A stretch of DNA of 13,661 nt from WHSM01 sp050701635. GTDB taxonomy: Bacteria; Actinomycetota; Actinomycetes; Mycobacteriales; Micromonosporaceae. Location: contig JBOGDF010000133.1 of assembly GCA_050701635.1 (NCBI GenBank), positions 1 to 13,661 on the forward strand, read 5' to 3'. The notes beneath the pieces were generated by a model. That model did not search any database, was not told the origin of the DNA, and worked only from the letters and a program-made list of their open reading frames with translations. Of this stretch, positions 1 to 9,666 are shown piece by piece. Made by a program: the position numbers and the translations under genes. How positions within the stretch are numbered: the first letter of the stretch is position 1; every line of letters begins with the position of its first letter.

Positions 1-191
1 TTGCCGCAGTAGCACTCCCAGTCCCGGGTGGGGCCGAAGATCTTCTCGCAGAAGAGCCCGTCCTTCTCCGGCTTGAGCGTGCGGTAGTTGATCGTCTCGG
101 GCTTCTTGACTTCGCCGTGCGACCACTGCCGGATGTCGTCGGCCGTCGCCAACCCGATCCGCAGCTCGTCAAAGAAGTTCACATCGAGCAC
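1..191 (-). CDS. rpoC: RNA polymerase beta' subunit, 5' end only (partial)
   Basis: This is the first 63 codons of the beta' subunit, which forms the catalytic core of RNA polymerase together with beta. The reading frame starts at GTG (191-189) and gives VLDVNFFDELRIGLATADDI, the typical actinobacterial RpoC start. It continues through the KPETINYRTLKPEKDGLFCE block to DWECYCG at the window edge. Cys60 and Cys62 are the first two ligands of the N-terminal zinc site; the other two lie beyond the window. A GGTGAGGA ribosome binding site lies about nine bases before the GTG. The upstream 165 bp separates it from rpoB and contains a strong stem-loop, so it is probably cotranscribed with rpoB but may be tuned separately. 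The gene is truncated only by the window end. Confidence 0.97.
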   Translation of the reverse strand, partial: MLDVNFFDELRIGLATADDIRQWSHGEVKKPETINYRTLKPEKDGLFCEKIFGPTRDWECYCG

Positions 192-238
192 GTCGCTCAG
201 TCCTCACCTAGATATTTCAAAAAGTCATCGGGGCTGCT

Positions 239-270
239 GCCGGGACATCACCGCTCACGGCGAGCCCGGC
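239..270 (-). other. Short GC-rich inverted repeat upstream of rpoC
   Basis: GCCGGG at 239-244 and CCCGGC at 265-270 can form a 6-bp stem with a 20-base loop. It lies just downstream (in the transcript) of the larger 273-346 stem-loop. A run of five T bases on the minus strand follows about 14 bases later, too far away for a classical intrinsic terminator. After it the transcript becomes AT-rich (about 206-229) up to the rpoC ribosome binding site, which should leave that site unstructured. This is a weak structure on its own. Confidence 0.3.
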
Positions 271-272
271 CG

Positions 273-346
273 GGGCTGGGGCGGGCGTCCGCTTGCGCAG
301 GGATCAAGCCTGACCGCCCGGAGCAAGCGGATGCCCGCCCCAGCCC
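273..346 (-). promoter_or_regulatory. 24-bp stem-loop in the rpoB-rpoC spacer
   Basis: The arms at 273-296 and 323-346 are inverted repeats over 24 positions with one imperfect pair (287/332) and a 26-base loop. In the rpoBC transcript the odd pair is an A-C mismatch; on the other strand it would be a G-U wobble. The structure begins 10 bases after the rpoB stop codon. There is no T run on either side, so it does not look like an intrinsic terminator. Plausible roles are partial attenuation, an RNase processing site that separates rpoB from rpoC message, or 3'-end protection of rpoB message. The structure is seen in the sequence; its role is inference. Confidence 0.7.
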
Positions 347-356
347 TCAACCGCAA

Positions 357-3788
<3,432 letters not shown>

Positions 3789-3901
3789 GATGCGTCCTTC
3801 CGAGGACCTGGTGCTACAACGGCCGTTGTGCGCGCACCCCGATTGTCCTGCCTCTGGACCACGTAGTCCGGACAGGGTTCAATACGGAAGGCAGCGCAAA
3901 C
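3789..3901 (-). promoter_or_regulatory. rpoB 5' leader with several possible hairpins
   Basis: About 110 bases separate the predicted transcription start from the TTG of rpoB. Visible pairings include: CTGCCT (3894-3889) with AGGCAG (3853-3848); TGTCC (3874-3870) with GGACA (3848-3844), enclosing a GGAC/GTCC stem; the perfect palindrome ACAACGGCCGTTGT (3829-3816); and GTCCT (3807-3803) with AGGAC (3798-3794). The last one places part of the ribosome binding site inside a 5-bp stem closed by a CGGA loop. The first two share a base, so they may compete. The start of the leader, TTTGCGCTGCC, resembles what I remember of rpoB leaders in other actinomycetes; I cannot confirm this here. Confidence 0.5.
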
Positions 3902-3905
3902 TAGC

Positions 3906-3934
3906 AGTGTAGCCGAGCGGCCCACCACTGTCGA
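3906..3934 (-). promoter_or_regulatory. Probable housekeeping promoter of rpoBC
   Basis: On the minus strand a TCGACA element (3934-3929) is followed after 17 bases by TACACT (3911-3906). These match the -35 TTGACA and -10 TATAAT consensus at five and four positions, with ideal spacing for the main sigma factor. The expected start point is near 3900, giving a leader of about 110 bases. It is the best promoter-like sequence I found in the window. It would let rpoBC be transcribed independently of the upstream mce genes. Confidence 0.7.
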
Positions 3935-4192
3935 GGCCCCAATCCGCAATTTCCCGATTGCCCTGCATTGCGGACCGTGCCCGAATTCGCGAGCGGCCGT
4001 CGCACGGAAGCGACTAGCGACCAGCCTGCCCCCAATTCGGCGTTCCAGTCAAGAGTCGGCACGCCCTGATGACCCGTCCGCCGTGTCAGATTGTGCGCAC
4101 AAGAGCACACAAACTCGGCGGTACGGGCCCGTGAGCGCCCAGGTCCCGGCCCGCGAGGGAGCCACGTGAAGCGGTGCGGCCGACCCAGGCAG
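3935..4192 (-). other. Intergenic region between the mce cluster and the rpoB promoter
   Basis: This 258-bp stretch holds no convincing gene. Near its start (downstream of the Mce-associated gene) are ACGGGCCCGT (4123-4132), a perfect palindrome, and a hairpin of 8 bp including one G-U pair between 4112-4105 and 4098-4091, with a 6-base loop. The inner TTGTGCGCACAA (4091-4102) is itself a perfect palindrome. Neither is followed by a T run, so at best they are weak or Rho-assisted terminators. Base composition is lower in GC than the flanking genes around 3940-4060. No second clear promoter was found. Confidence 0.45.
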
Positions 4193-5398
4193 CTACAGGG
4201 CGACGGCGTCCGAGACCAGCCAGATGCCCGGCCCGGAGCCTTCCTCGACGTACACCATGGTGAGAACGACCCGGTTCTGGTCGAGCTTCTCGCCTTGGAT
4301 GTTGGCGTTGCGGCGGTACTGGTTGACGAACAGCAGCACGTCGACCCGGGTCGGTGACGCCTCGACCACGCTCGCCTCCGCCGCCACCTTGGCGCGCATG
4401 ATCGCCTGTTCCTTCTGCGCGGTCTTCGCCAGCCCCGCCGTGGTCTTGGCGTAGTTGTCCTTGAACTTGCCGGTGACGTGCTGCTTGCCGTTGGCGACGC
4501 TCTCGTCGAAGGAGCGGTAGTCGTACGAGAAGATCGCCTCCGCCGCCGAACGAGCCGCGGTCATCGCGTCCCTGCCCGCCTTGTCGGTGGCCGCGCCCTG
4601 CTGGTGGAAGTAGCCCGCGACCCCGGCGATCGCGCCGAAGACCACCAGCCACACCAGCAGACTCACCGCCGTACGCTGCAGCCGGCCGATCGCCGCCTGC
4701 GCCAGCTTGGCGCGGCGGTTGGAGCCGGTACGCGGAGCCGTGACGACCTTCCGGCCGCCGGCGCGGTCGCGCCCGGCCTCCGCGTCCACCTTCTTCTTCG
4801 GGCGGCCGCCCACCCGCTCGGCGGTCTTCGTCGCCGCGCGCCTGGGCTTGTCCCTGTCGGCCACGCCGGCCTTGTCACCACTGGCCTTGTCGCGGTCAGC
4901 GGTCTTGTCGCGGTCGGCCTTGCTGGTCTTGTCGCGGTCGGGCTTGGCGCTGCCGGCCTTGTCGCGAGTTGACCTGGCCCGGGCCGGCTTGTCGGGCGCG
5001 GCCTCGCTCTCGGAGCCGGTCTTCTGGTCCGACGCCCCACCGGATGGCTCCTCCACGCCGTCCACCGCCTCGTCGGCGGGCTCAGCGTCGGCGTCCGGCG
5101 CATCCGCCTCGATGTCAGACGGAGCGGCCTTGGACGGGCGGGGACCCGGGCGCCGGCGGGCCCGCGCTGGGGCAGCCTCCGCGGGCTCGTCGCCTACCGC
5201 GGCGGCGTCGTCTGAAGTGGCCTCGTCGCCTACGGCGGCGCTGTCGTCCGAGGTGGGCCCGTCGACCTGGCTTCCGTTGCGGCGCGGCGAAGGCTTACGC
5301 GTGGGCGCGTCACCGTCCGTGACGGCCTTGCTCTCGCGATCCTCGGCGTCGGACTCGACGCGCTGTTCACGCAGCGTACGGGGAACAAAACGTGCCAT
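4193..5398 (-). CDS. Mce-associated membrane protein with long disordered N-terminal arm
   Basis: This 401-residue protein has a cytoplasmic, highly charged, low-complexity arm (about 1-240), one membrane helix (about 244-264, SLLVWLVVFGAIAGVAGYF) and an outside domain of about 135 residues. That domain has the pattern of Mce-associated (Mas) proteins: a SYDYRSFDES segment, a HVTGKFKDNY segment, then FVNQ and a WLVSDA end. Such proteins accompany mce operons in actinobacteria and are thought to support the transporter. The ATG at 5398 is chosen because AGGAG lies 10 bases upstream and it starts 19 bases after the neighbouring stop; an upstream extension would run into that gene. The arm has a duplicated 12-residue unit and four DRDK tetrads. 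Assignment to the Mas group is confident; the exact function is unknown. Confidence 0.88.
   Translation of the reverse strand: MARFVPRTLREQRVESDAEDRESKAVTDGDAPTRKPSPRRNGSQVDGPTSDDSAAVGDEATSDDAAAVGDEPAEAAPARARRRPGPRPSKAAPSDIEADAPDADAEPADEAVDGVEEPSGGASDQKTGSESEAAPDKPARARSTRDKAGSAKPDRDKTSKADRDKTADRDKASGDKAGVADRDKPRRAATKTAERVGGRPKKKVDAEAGRDRAGGRKVVTAPRTGSNRRAKLAQAAIGRLQRTAVSLLVWLVVFGAIAGVAGYFHQQGAATDKAGRDAMTAARSAAEAIFSYDYRSFDESVANGKQHVTGKFKDNYAKTTAGLAKTAQKEQAIMRAKVAAEASVVEASPTRVDVLLFVNQYRRNANIQGEKLDQNRVVLTMVYVEEGSGPGIWLVSDAVAL
4886..4939 (-). repeat. Short 12-base repeats encoding DRDK tetrads
   Basis: The 12-mer CTTGTCGCGGTC (plus strand) occurs exactly at 4886-4897, 4904-4915 and 4928-4939. 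On the coding strand each copy gives DRDK in the disordered arm of the Mce-associated protein. A fourth DRDK (residues 181-184) and RDK/GDK variants lie nearby. The spacing is in multiples of three (18 and 24 bases), so copy number can change without breaking the frame. Confidence 0.75.
5186..5257 (-). repeat. 36-bp tandem duplication within the Mce-associated gene
   Basis: Two adjacent 36-bp units (5186-5221 and 5222-5257) are nearly identical and encode TSDDSAAVGDEA and TSDDAAAVGDEP, residues 49-72 of the arm. The few differences suggest a moderately old in-frame duplication in a region with little structural constraint. Confidence 0.8.
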
Positions 5399-5417
5399 GA
5401 CTTGAGAGCTCCTGACG

Positions 5418-6050
5418 TCAGCCGACGAACTCGAGGCGCGAGACCAACCAGCGTTCCTGATCCTCGTCGTACACCATGTCGACCTGAACCCGGTAGTGAG
5501 CCTTCCGTCCTTCAGGAGTACGTACGTTCTTGACCCGGGCGTCGACCGCGACCAGCACCACCGCCGAGTCGGCGTCGCCGGTGACCACACCCGAGCGCAG
5601 CACCCGGCCGGTCGAGGAGACCTTGTTCTCGATGACGGCGGTACGGACCTCGCCCATCCCGGCCTCGTACTGCTTCTTGAACTCGCCGGTGGCTCCGTCC
5701 AGCACCGAGCTCAGGTCCTTGTTGACGCTGGAGGCGCTGATCGTCAGGAAGTTCACCACGGTCTGCCTCGCCGCGGCCTGGGCTTCCGTGTGACCGTTGC
5801 GGATCTTGTAGTCGTCATACCACCAGTAGCCGTACCACCCGGCGGCCACGATCGTCGCCACCAGCGCCAGCGCGAGCGCCACGTTGACGCCCAGCCAGGT
5901 CAGCCGCTGCCGCTCGAACCGGTCGCGTGGACCGCTCCGACCTCCCTGTACGGTCCGGCTCGTCCCACCGACCCGCGTAGAGCGGCCTGCGCCGGTGGAC
6001 CGTGCCAGGCGGCGGCCAGCGCCACCGGTGCGGCTCGTACGAGTCGCCAT
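5418..6050 (-). CDS. Mce-associated membrane protein
   Basis: This 210-residue protein has a basic, Arg/Gly/Ser/Thr-rich cytoplasmic start (1-50), one membrane helix (about 51-73) and an outside domain. The pattern is that of Mce-associated proteins: a helix-rich part (EAQAAARQTVVNFLT, about 90-103), then a beta-rich part ending WLVSRLEFVG. Family knowledge suggests an accessory role to the Mce transporter, and the distant similarity to the next gene suggests an old paralogous pair. The start is uncertain. ATG at 6050 is used, but GTG at 6053 is better spaced (eight bases) from a GAGG ribosome binding site, and the frame is open to 6137. The upstream 156 bp contains hairpins and a possible promoter, so this gene and the next may form their own unit. 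Confidence 0.85.
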   Translation of the reverse strand: MATRTSRTGGAGRRLARSTGAGRSTRVGGTSRTVQGGRSGPRDRFERQRLTWLGVNVALALALVATIVAAGWYGYWWYDDYKIRNGHTEAQAAARQTVVNFLTISASSVNKDLSSVLDGATGEFKKQYEAGMGEVRTAVIENKVSSTGRVLRSGVVTGDADSAVVLVAVDARVKNVRTPEGRKAHYRVQVDMVYDEDQERWLVSRLEFVG

Positions 6051-6065
6051 CACTCTGCGTACCTC

Positions 6066-6094
6066 ATAATCTCGCGGTGTTTCGTTACGGTCAG
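6066..6094 (-). promoter_or_regulatory. Possible promoter of the Mce-associated gene pair
   Basis: CTGACC (6094-6089) and GATTAT (6071-6066) on the minus strand are separated by 17 bases. Each is a moderate match to the -35 and -10 consensus. Transcription would start only about 5-10 bases before the GTG/ATG, giving a nearly leaderless message, which is common in actinobacteria. The match is modest and may be chance. Confidence 0.3.
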
Positions 6095-6133
6095 TATCCT
6101 CGCAGCTACCTCGACCTGGGTACGGGGCACCCC

Positions 6134-6161
6134 GCACCGACTGTCCGCCACGGTGCGGACA
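6134..6161 (-). promoter_or_regulatory. Two mutually exclusive hairpins between mceE and the Mce-associated genes
   Basis: TGTCCGC (6142-6148) and GCGGACA (6155-6161) form a perfect 7-bp inverted repeat with a 6-base centre. GCACCG (6134-6139) and CGGTGC (6151-6156) form another stem that uses some of the same bases, so only one can form at a time. A GGGG-CA-CCCC element (6124-6133) lies beside them. No T run follows. It could be an attenuating or processing structure, or the 20-bp palindrome could be a protein-binding operator. Confidence 0.4.
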
Positions 6162-6206
6162 ACTCGCTGCGATCTCGTACGGAGCGACGCAGTGAGGAGC
6201 GGTGCG

Positions 6207-7373
6207 TCAAGAGGTGAGACCTCCCAGCAGCAGCTCCGCCAAACCGCCCTGCATCGGCGCCGACGCACCCGGGGGCAGCCCCGGGTCCACCGGAAGCGGC
6301 AGCCCGTCGGCGACCGAGCCGTTGGAGCCCTCAGATCCCTTCGGCCACGGATCCGGTTGCGGATTGCTGGTCAGGTTCTTCAGGATCTCCATCGCGTTCA
6401 GATCGAGGGTGGCGTGCAGGTTGACGTAGCCGCCGTGGATCGCGTCGGTGATGTTCCGTGGCAATGGGAACGTCGCGAGATAGTCCAGCGACTTGGGCAG
6501 GTTGTCGCCCGACTTCACCAGCTGGGTCAGGATCGGCTGCAGGTCCCGCAGCACCGCGATGGTGTCGTCCCGGCTGGCCTTGATCACGTTCGTCCCGACC
6601 TTGCCGAGCTTGCGGAGCGCGTCCAGCATCGCCACCAGCTCGTCACGCTGGTCCGAGAGCACCTTCAGCCCCGGGCCCATCGCGTCCAGCGCCTTGCCGA
6701 CCGTGCCGCGTTCCTTCGCGAGCCGGCCCGAGAGCCGGTCCAGCGCCTCGATCGCGGTGACGATGTCTTCCTTCTGCGCGTCCAGGCCGCCCACGAACTC
6801 GTCCAGCTCGTGGACGGTGTCCTTCAGCTCGGCCTCCCGACCCTCGAGGGCGTTGCCGATCTCCTTGCTGATGGTCTTCAGATTCTCCAGACCACCGCCG
6901 TTGAGGACCAGCGACATCGAGGCGAGGACCTCTTCGATCTCTACGCTGCGGCGGGTACGCGACAGCGGGATCACATCGCCTTCGCCCAGCCGACCGGAGG
7001 CCTTCTCACCCGGTGGCGGCAGCAGGTCGACGAACTTCTCACCCAGCAGGCTGGTCTGGCGGATCGCCGCGATCGCGTTGTCGGGCAGCTTGACGTCCTT
7101 GCTCACGCGCAGCGTGACCCGGGCGTTCCAGCCCTGCAGCTTGATCCGCTCGACGCTGCCGATGGAGACGTCGTTGACCTTGACCGACGCCTCCGGTACG
7201 AGGTCGAGCACATCGGAGAACTCCACCGTCATCCGGTAGAAGTCACCGCGGGGGGCGCCGCCGGGCAGCGGGATCGGCGAGCTGCCCTCCTCGGCGCAGC
7301 CGCCGAGGACCAGCGTCACGACCAGCGCGGTCACCAGGGCCGCCGCGGGGGTACGCATCAGTGACCGCTTCAT
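6207..7373 (-). CDS. mceE: MCE family lipoprotein, MceE type
   Basis: This 388-residue protein starts at ATG 7373, overlapping the upstream stop as ATGA, with a GGGGGG stretch seven bases before it. It has a lipoprotein signal peptide (1-25, lipobox LGGC) with Cys26 as the lipidation site, which marks the MceE/LprN class. The MCE domain is at about 44-120 (YRMTVEFSDVLDLVP to LLGEKFVDLLPP). GRLGEGDVIPLSR and SLVLNGGGLENL, typical of MceE, follow, then a long helical region and a Pro/Gly-rich tail. Family knowledge: it forms part of the extracytoplasmic tunnel for lipid or sterol import. It is the last mce gene here; no mceF follows, only the spacer before the Mce-associated genes. Confidence 0.92.
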   Translation of the reverse strand: MKRSLMRTPAAALVTALVVTLVLGGCAEEGSSPIPLPGGAPRGDFYRMTVEFSDVLDLVPEASVKVNDVSIGSVERIKLQGWNARVTLRVSKDVKLPDNAIAAIRQTSLLGEKFVDLLPPPGEKASGRLGEGDVIPLSRTRRSVEIEEVLASMSLVLNGGGLENLKTISKEIGNALEGREAELKDTVHELDEFVGGLDAQKEDIVTAIEALDRLSGRLAKERGTVGKALDAMGPGLKVLSDQRDELVAMLDALRKLGKVGTNVIKASRDDTIAVLRDLQPILTQLVKSGDNLPKSLDYLATFPLPRNITDAIHGGYVNLHATLDLNAMEILKNLTSNPQPDPWPKGSEGSNGSVADGLPLPVDPGLPPGASAPMQGGLAELLLGGLTS

Positions 7374-8599
7374 CGTGAGCCCCCCAGAATGCCGCCGAAC
7401 GACGGGTCGGACGACTCGGTCTCACCACTGGGCAGCGGGGGGGTGGACCTGTCGTCTCCCGCATTCCCGTTGCCGCCCGGAGCCGGGAGTGACAGACCGA
7501 GAAGCTTCGCCAGCTCAGGCGTCAACTGTGCGCCTCCGTCATGCAGCCGTTTCGCCAACGAGAAGCACTGTTTCGGTATCTCCTCGATCGGCACCGAGTG
7601 CACCATCAGGGAACACACGTACGACGCGGCGTCGTACGGCCCCATCAGGTTGGACCGGGAGTCGGTGGTGCCGGACTTCGCGTTGTACGACAGCGCCAGG
7701 TTGGACAGGCCGAGCGGGGCGATGTCCATGATCTCGATCAGCGCGGCCCGTTGGCGCACCAGCGCGGCGCTGACGTCGGTCAGCCCGTTGATGTTCTTCA
7801 CCAGCTCCTCGCGGTTGTCGCGTACGAACTTGGTGACGTGCCCCAGCGCGACCCCGAGGTTCTTCAACGCCGCCGCCAACTCTTCGCGCTCGGCGGCCAG
7901 CTGTTCGGCGACCCCGGCGAGCTGGGTATTGAAGCGGCGTACCTCCTTGTCGCTCTCGGCCAGCACCCTGGTGAACGCCGACAGGTTGTCGATGGTGCCG
8001 AACAGGTCCTGACGACCTTCGGCGAGCGTCTCCAGCGCCAGCGACAGGTCGGTGAGGGTGCTGCCGAGCTGTTCGCCGTTGCCTTCCAGGTTGGCGCGTC
8101 CGACCTTGAGCAGGTTGGACAGCTTGCCGGTCGAGTTGGCGCCCTGCGGGCCCAGCGCCTTGGCCAGGTCGTCGAGCGCGATGTAGACCTCGTCGAGCTC
8201 CATCGGAGTCACGCCGCGGCTGGGCGGCAGATCCGCGCCGTCCTTCAGCGCCGGGCCACCCCGGTACGCCGGCGCCAGCTGGATGTAGCGGTCAGATACC
8301 AGGCTCGGCGGCACCACGATCGCCTTCGCGTCGGCCGGCACCTTGTAGTCGGAGTCATACCGCATGACGACCTTGACCGTGCGTCCCTCGGGCTCCACCT
8401 CGAGGATCTTGCCGACCTGGACGCCGAGGATCCGTACGTCCGAGCCGGGGTAGATACCCACGGTACGGGTGAAGTGCGCGGTGACCGTACGCCCAGGGCC
8501 CTGTGCCCGCCACAGCGCGATCGCCGCCACCGCGGCCAGCACCACCGCGACCGCGATCGCCAGCCCGATCGCGAGCTTGCTCTTGGCGAAGCTCGCCAT
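7370..8599 (-). CDS. mceD: MCE family protein, MceD type
   Basis: This protein of about 409 residues has one N-terminal membrane anchor (about 8-29) and an MCE domain (about 36-115, including GSDVRILGVQVGKI). The SLVSDRYIQLAPAY and PMELDEVYIALDDLAKALGP stretches fit the MceD class. A long helical region (to about 320) and a Gly/Asn/Pro/Ser-rich tail follow. I chose ATG 8599 because GGAGGT (8611-8606) sits six bases before it and the protein then starts MASFAKSK. Starts at 8623 and 8626 are also possible: GGAGGG lies six bases before the former, and the latter gives the ATGA overlap seen elsewhere in the operon. It ends in an ATGA overlap with mceE. Its role is as a subunit of the Mce substrate tunnel. 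Confidence 0.92.
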   Translation of the reverse strand: MASFAKSKLAIGLAIAVAVVLAAVAAIALWRAQGPGRTVTAHFTRTVGIYPGSDVRILGVQVGKILEVEPEGRTVKVVMRYDSDYKVPADAKAIVVPPSLVSDRYIQLAPAYRGGPALKDGADLPPSRGVTPMELDEVYIALDDLAKALGPQGANSTGKLSNLLKVGRANLEGNGEQLGSTLTDLSLALETLAEGRQDLFGTIDNLSAFTRVLAESDKEVRRFNTQLAGVAEQLAAEREELAAALKNLGVALGHVTKFVRDNREELVKNINGLTDVSAALVRQRAALIEIMDIAPLGLSNLALSYNAKSGTTDSRSNLMGPYDAASYVCSLMVHSVPIEEIPKQCFSLAKRLHDGGAQLTPELAKLLGLSLPAPGGNGNAGDDRSTPPLPSGETESSDPSFGGILGGSR

Positions 8600-8605
8600 C
8601 GCCGT

Positions 8606-8611
8606 ACCTCC
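8606..8611 (-). promoter_or_regulatory. Strong ribosome binding site supporting the inner mceD start
   Basis: GGAGGT on the minus strand lies six bases before ATG 8599 and is the best Shine-Dalgarno match in the operon. It is also half of the 12-bp palindrome ACCTCCGGAGGT (8606-8617). It lies within the reading frame of the longer mceD alternatives, which is why the start remains open. Confidence 0.6.
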
Positions 8612-8622
8612 GGAGGTGGCCA

Positions 8623-9666
8623 TCATCGCCCTCCGTCCTTCCAGACGGAGTCCGGCTTGCTGCCGCCCTCGATGCCGAGGTCCGGAGCGCCCGGGGTGAA
8701 CGGCTGCACGAAGCCGTCGATGTAGTTGTCGAACCAGCGGCCGTTGCCGATGACATTGGTGAAGGCCTTCAGGAACGGGCCCATCCGGGTCAGCGTGGTC
8801 TCCAGATTCGCCTTGTTGTTCTGGAGGATCTTCACCACGCCACGCAGCTCCTTGAGCGCCGGCTGCAGCTGCTCACGGTTGTCGATCACCAGGCCGGACA
8901 GCTGCCTGGCCAGCTCGTCCGTACCCACCAAAAGGTTGTGAATGGCGTCCTTCCGGTTGCTGACCTCTTCCAGCAACAGGTTGCCGTCCTTGATCAGCTT
9001 GCGGAACTCCTCCTTGCGGTCGGCCAGCACCTTCGTCACGCCGCGGGTACGTTTCAGCAGCAGCTTCAGCGCCTCGTCACGCTTCGCGACCGACTTCGAC
9101 AGCCGCGACAAGCCCGACAGCGACGACTTGACGTGCGGTGGCGTCTTCTCGAACGTGCTGGCCAGTACGCCGAGCGCGTTCGCCAACTGCTCGACGTTCA
9201 CCTTCGACACGGTCTCGGCCAGCCCACTGAACGCGTCGATCACGTCGAACGGCGACGCGGTACGCGACCGCGGGATCAGCTCGTTGCTCTTCATCTCGCC
9301 CGGGCCGGCCGGCTCCAGCGCCAGGAACTTCTGACCCACGATCGTCTTGATCGCGATCAGGGCCCTGGTCTGGGTGCCGAGCTCCACGCCGCTGTCGACC
9401 TGGAACCGTACCGACACGTACGGGTTCGGCTTGTCGGAGTCGAAGCCGGCCAGGTCGACGCTGACCACCTTGCCGACCTTGACGCCGTGGACGCGTACCT
9501 CGTCGCCCGGGTGCAGGCCGCTGGCGTCGTTGAACGCCGCGCGGTACTTCGTACCGAACATCGCGGTGATGGCGTCGAGCTGGAAGGCGGTCAGGACTCC
9601 CAGCAGGATCGCGCTGACGCAGATCGCCCCGATGATCAGGGGGTTCCGGTCCCGGAATGGCTTCAT
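8623..9666 (-). CDS. mceC: MCE family protein, MceC type
   Basis: This 347-residue protein starts at ATG 9666, overlapping the previous stop as ATGA, with a GGGGGG ribosome binding site six bases upstream. It has a single membrane anchor (about 9-30), an MCE domain (about 39-120, with GDEVRVHGVKVGKV and IVGQKFLALEPAG) and a long coiled-coil-like helical region to about 310. Near the end, GRWFDNYIDGFVQP fits the MceC class. Family knowledge places it as one chain of the hexameric tunnel for hydrophobic substrates. The helical region has many heptad-like Leu/Val positions, in line with the needle-like bundle known for mycobacterial Mce1. Nothing is missing or frameshifted. Confidence 0.92.
   Translation of the reverse strand: MKPFRDRNPLIIGAICVSAILLGVLTAFQLDAITAMFGTKYRAAFNDASGLHPGDEVRVHGVKVGKVVSVDLAGFDSDKPNPYVSVRFQVDSGVELGTQTRALIAIKTIVGQKFLALEPAGPGEMKSNELIPRSRTASPFDVIDAFSGLAETVSKVNVEQLANALGVLASTFEKTPPHVKSSLSGLSRLSKSVAKRDEALKLLLKRTRGVTKVLADRKEEFRKLIKDGNLLLEEVSNRKDAIHNLLVGTDELARQLSGLVIDNREQLQPALKELRGVVKILQNNKANLETTLTRMGPFLKAFTNVIGNGRWFDNYIDGFVQPFTPGAPDLGIEGGSKPDSVWKDGGR

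Noticed and set aside
273..346. Intrinsic terminator between rpoB and rpoC
   Set aside because: The stem is strong but no T run follows on either strand, and full termination there would silence rpoC.
3901..4110. A 69-codon minus-strand frame upstream of rpoB
   Set aside because: It overlaps the rpoB promoter, shows no GC-rich third-position bias, and has no recognisable product.
4886..4939. CRISPR-like repeats
   Set aside because: The repeats are only 12 bases, lie in frame within a coding sequence, and the spacing is not that of repeat-spacer units.
5496..7364. A 622-codon open frame on the plus strand opposite mceE and a Mce-associated gene
   Set aside because: It crosses two well-supported genes and their spacer in antisense and has no domain-like features. 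Similar antisense frames occur opposite mceB-D and mceG-yrbEA and were rejected for the same reason.
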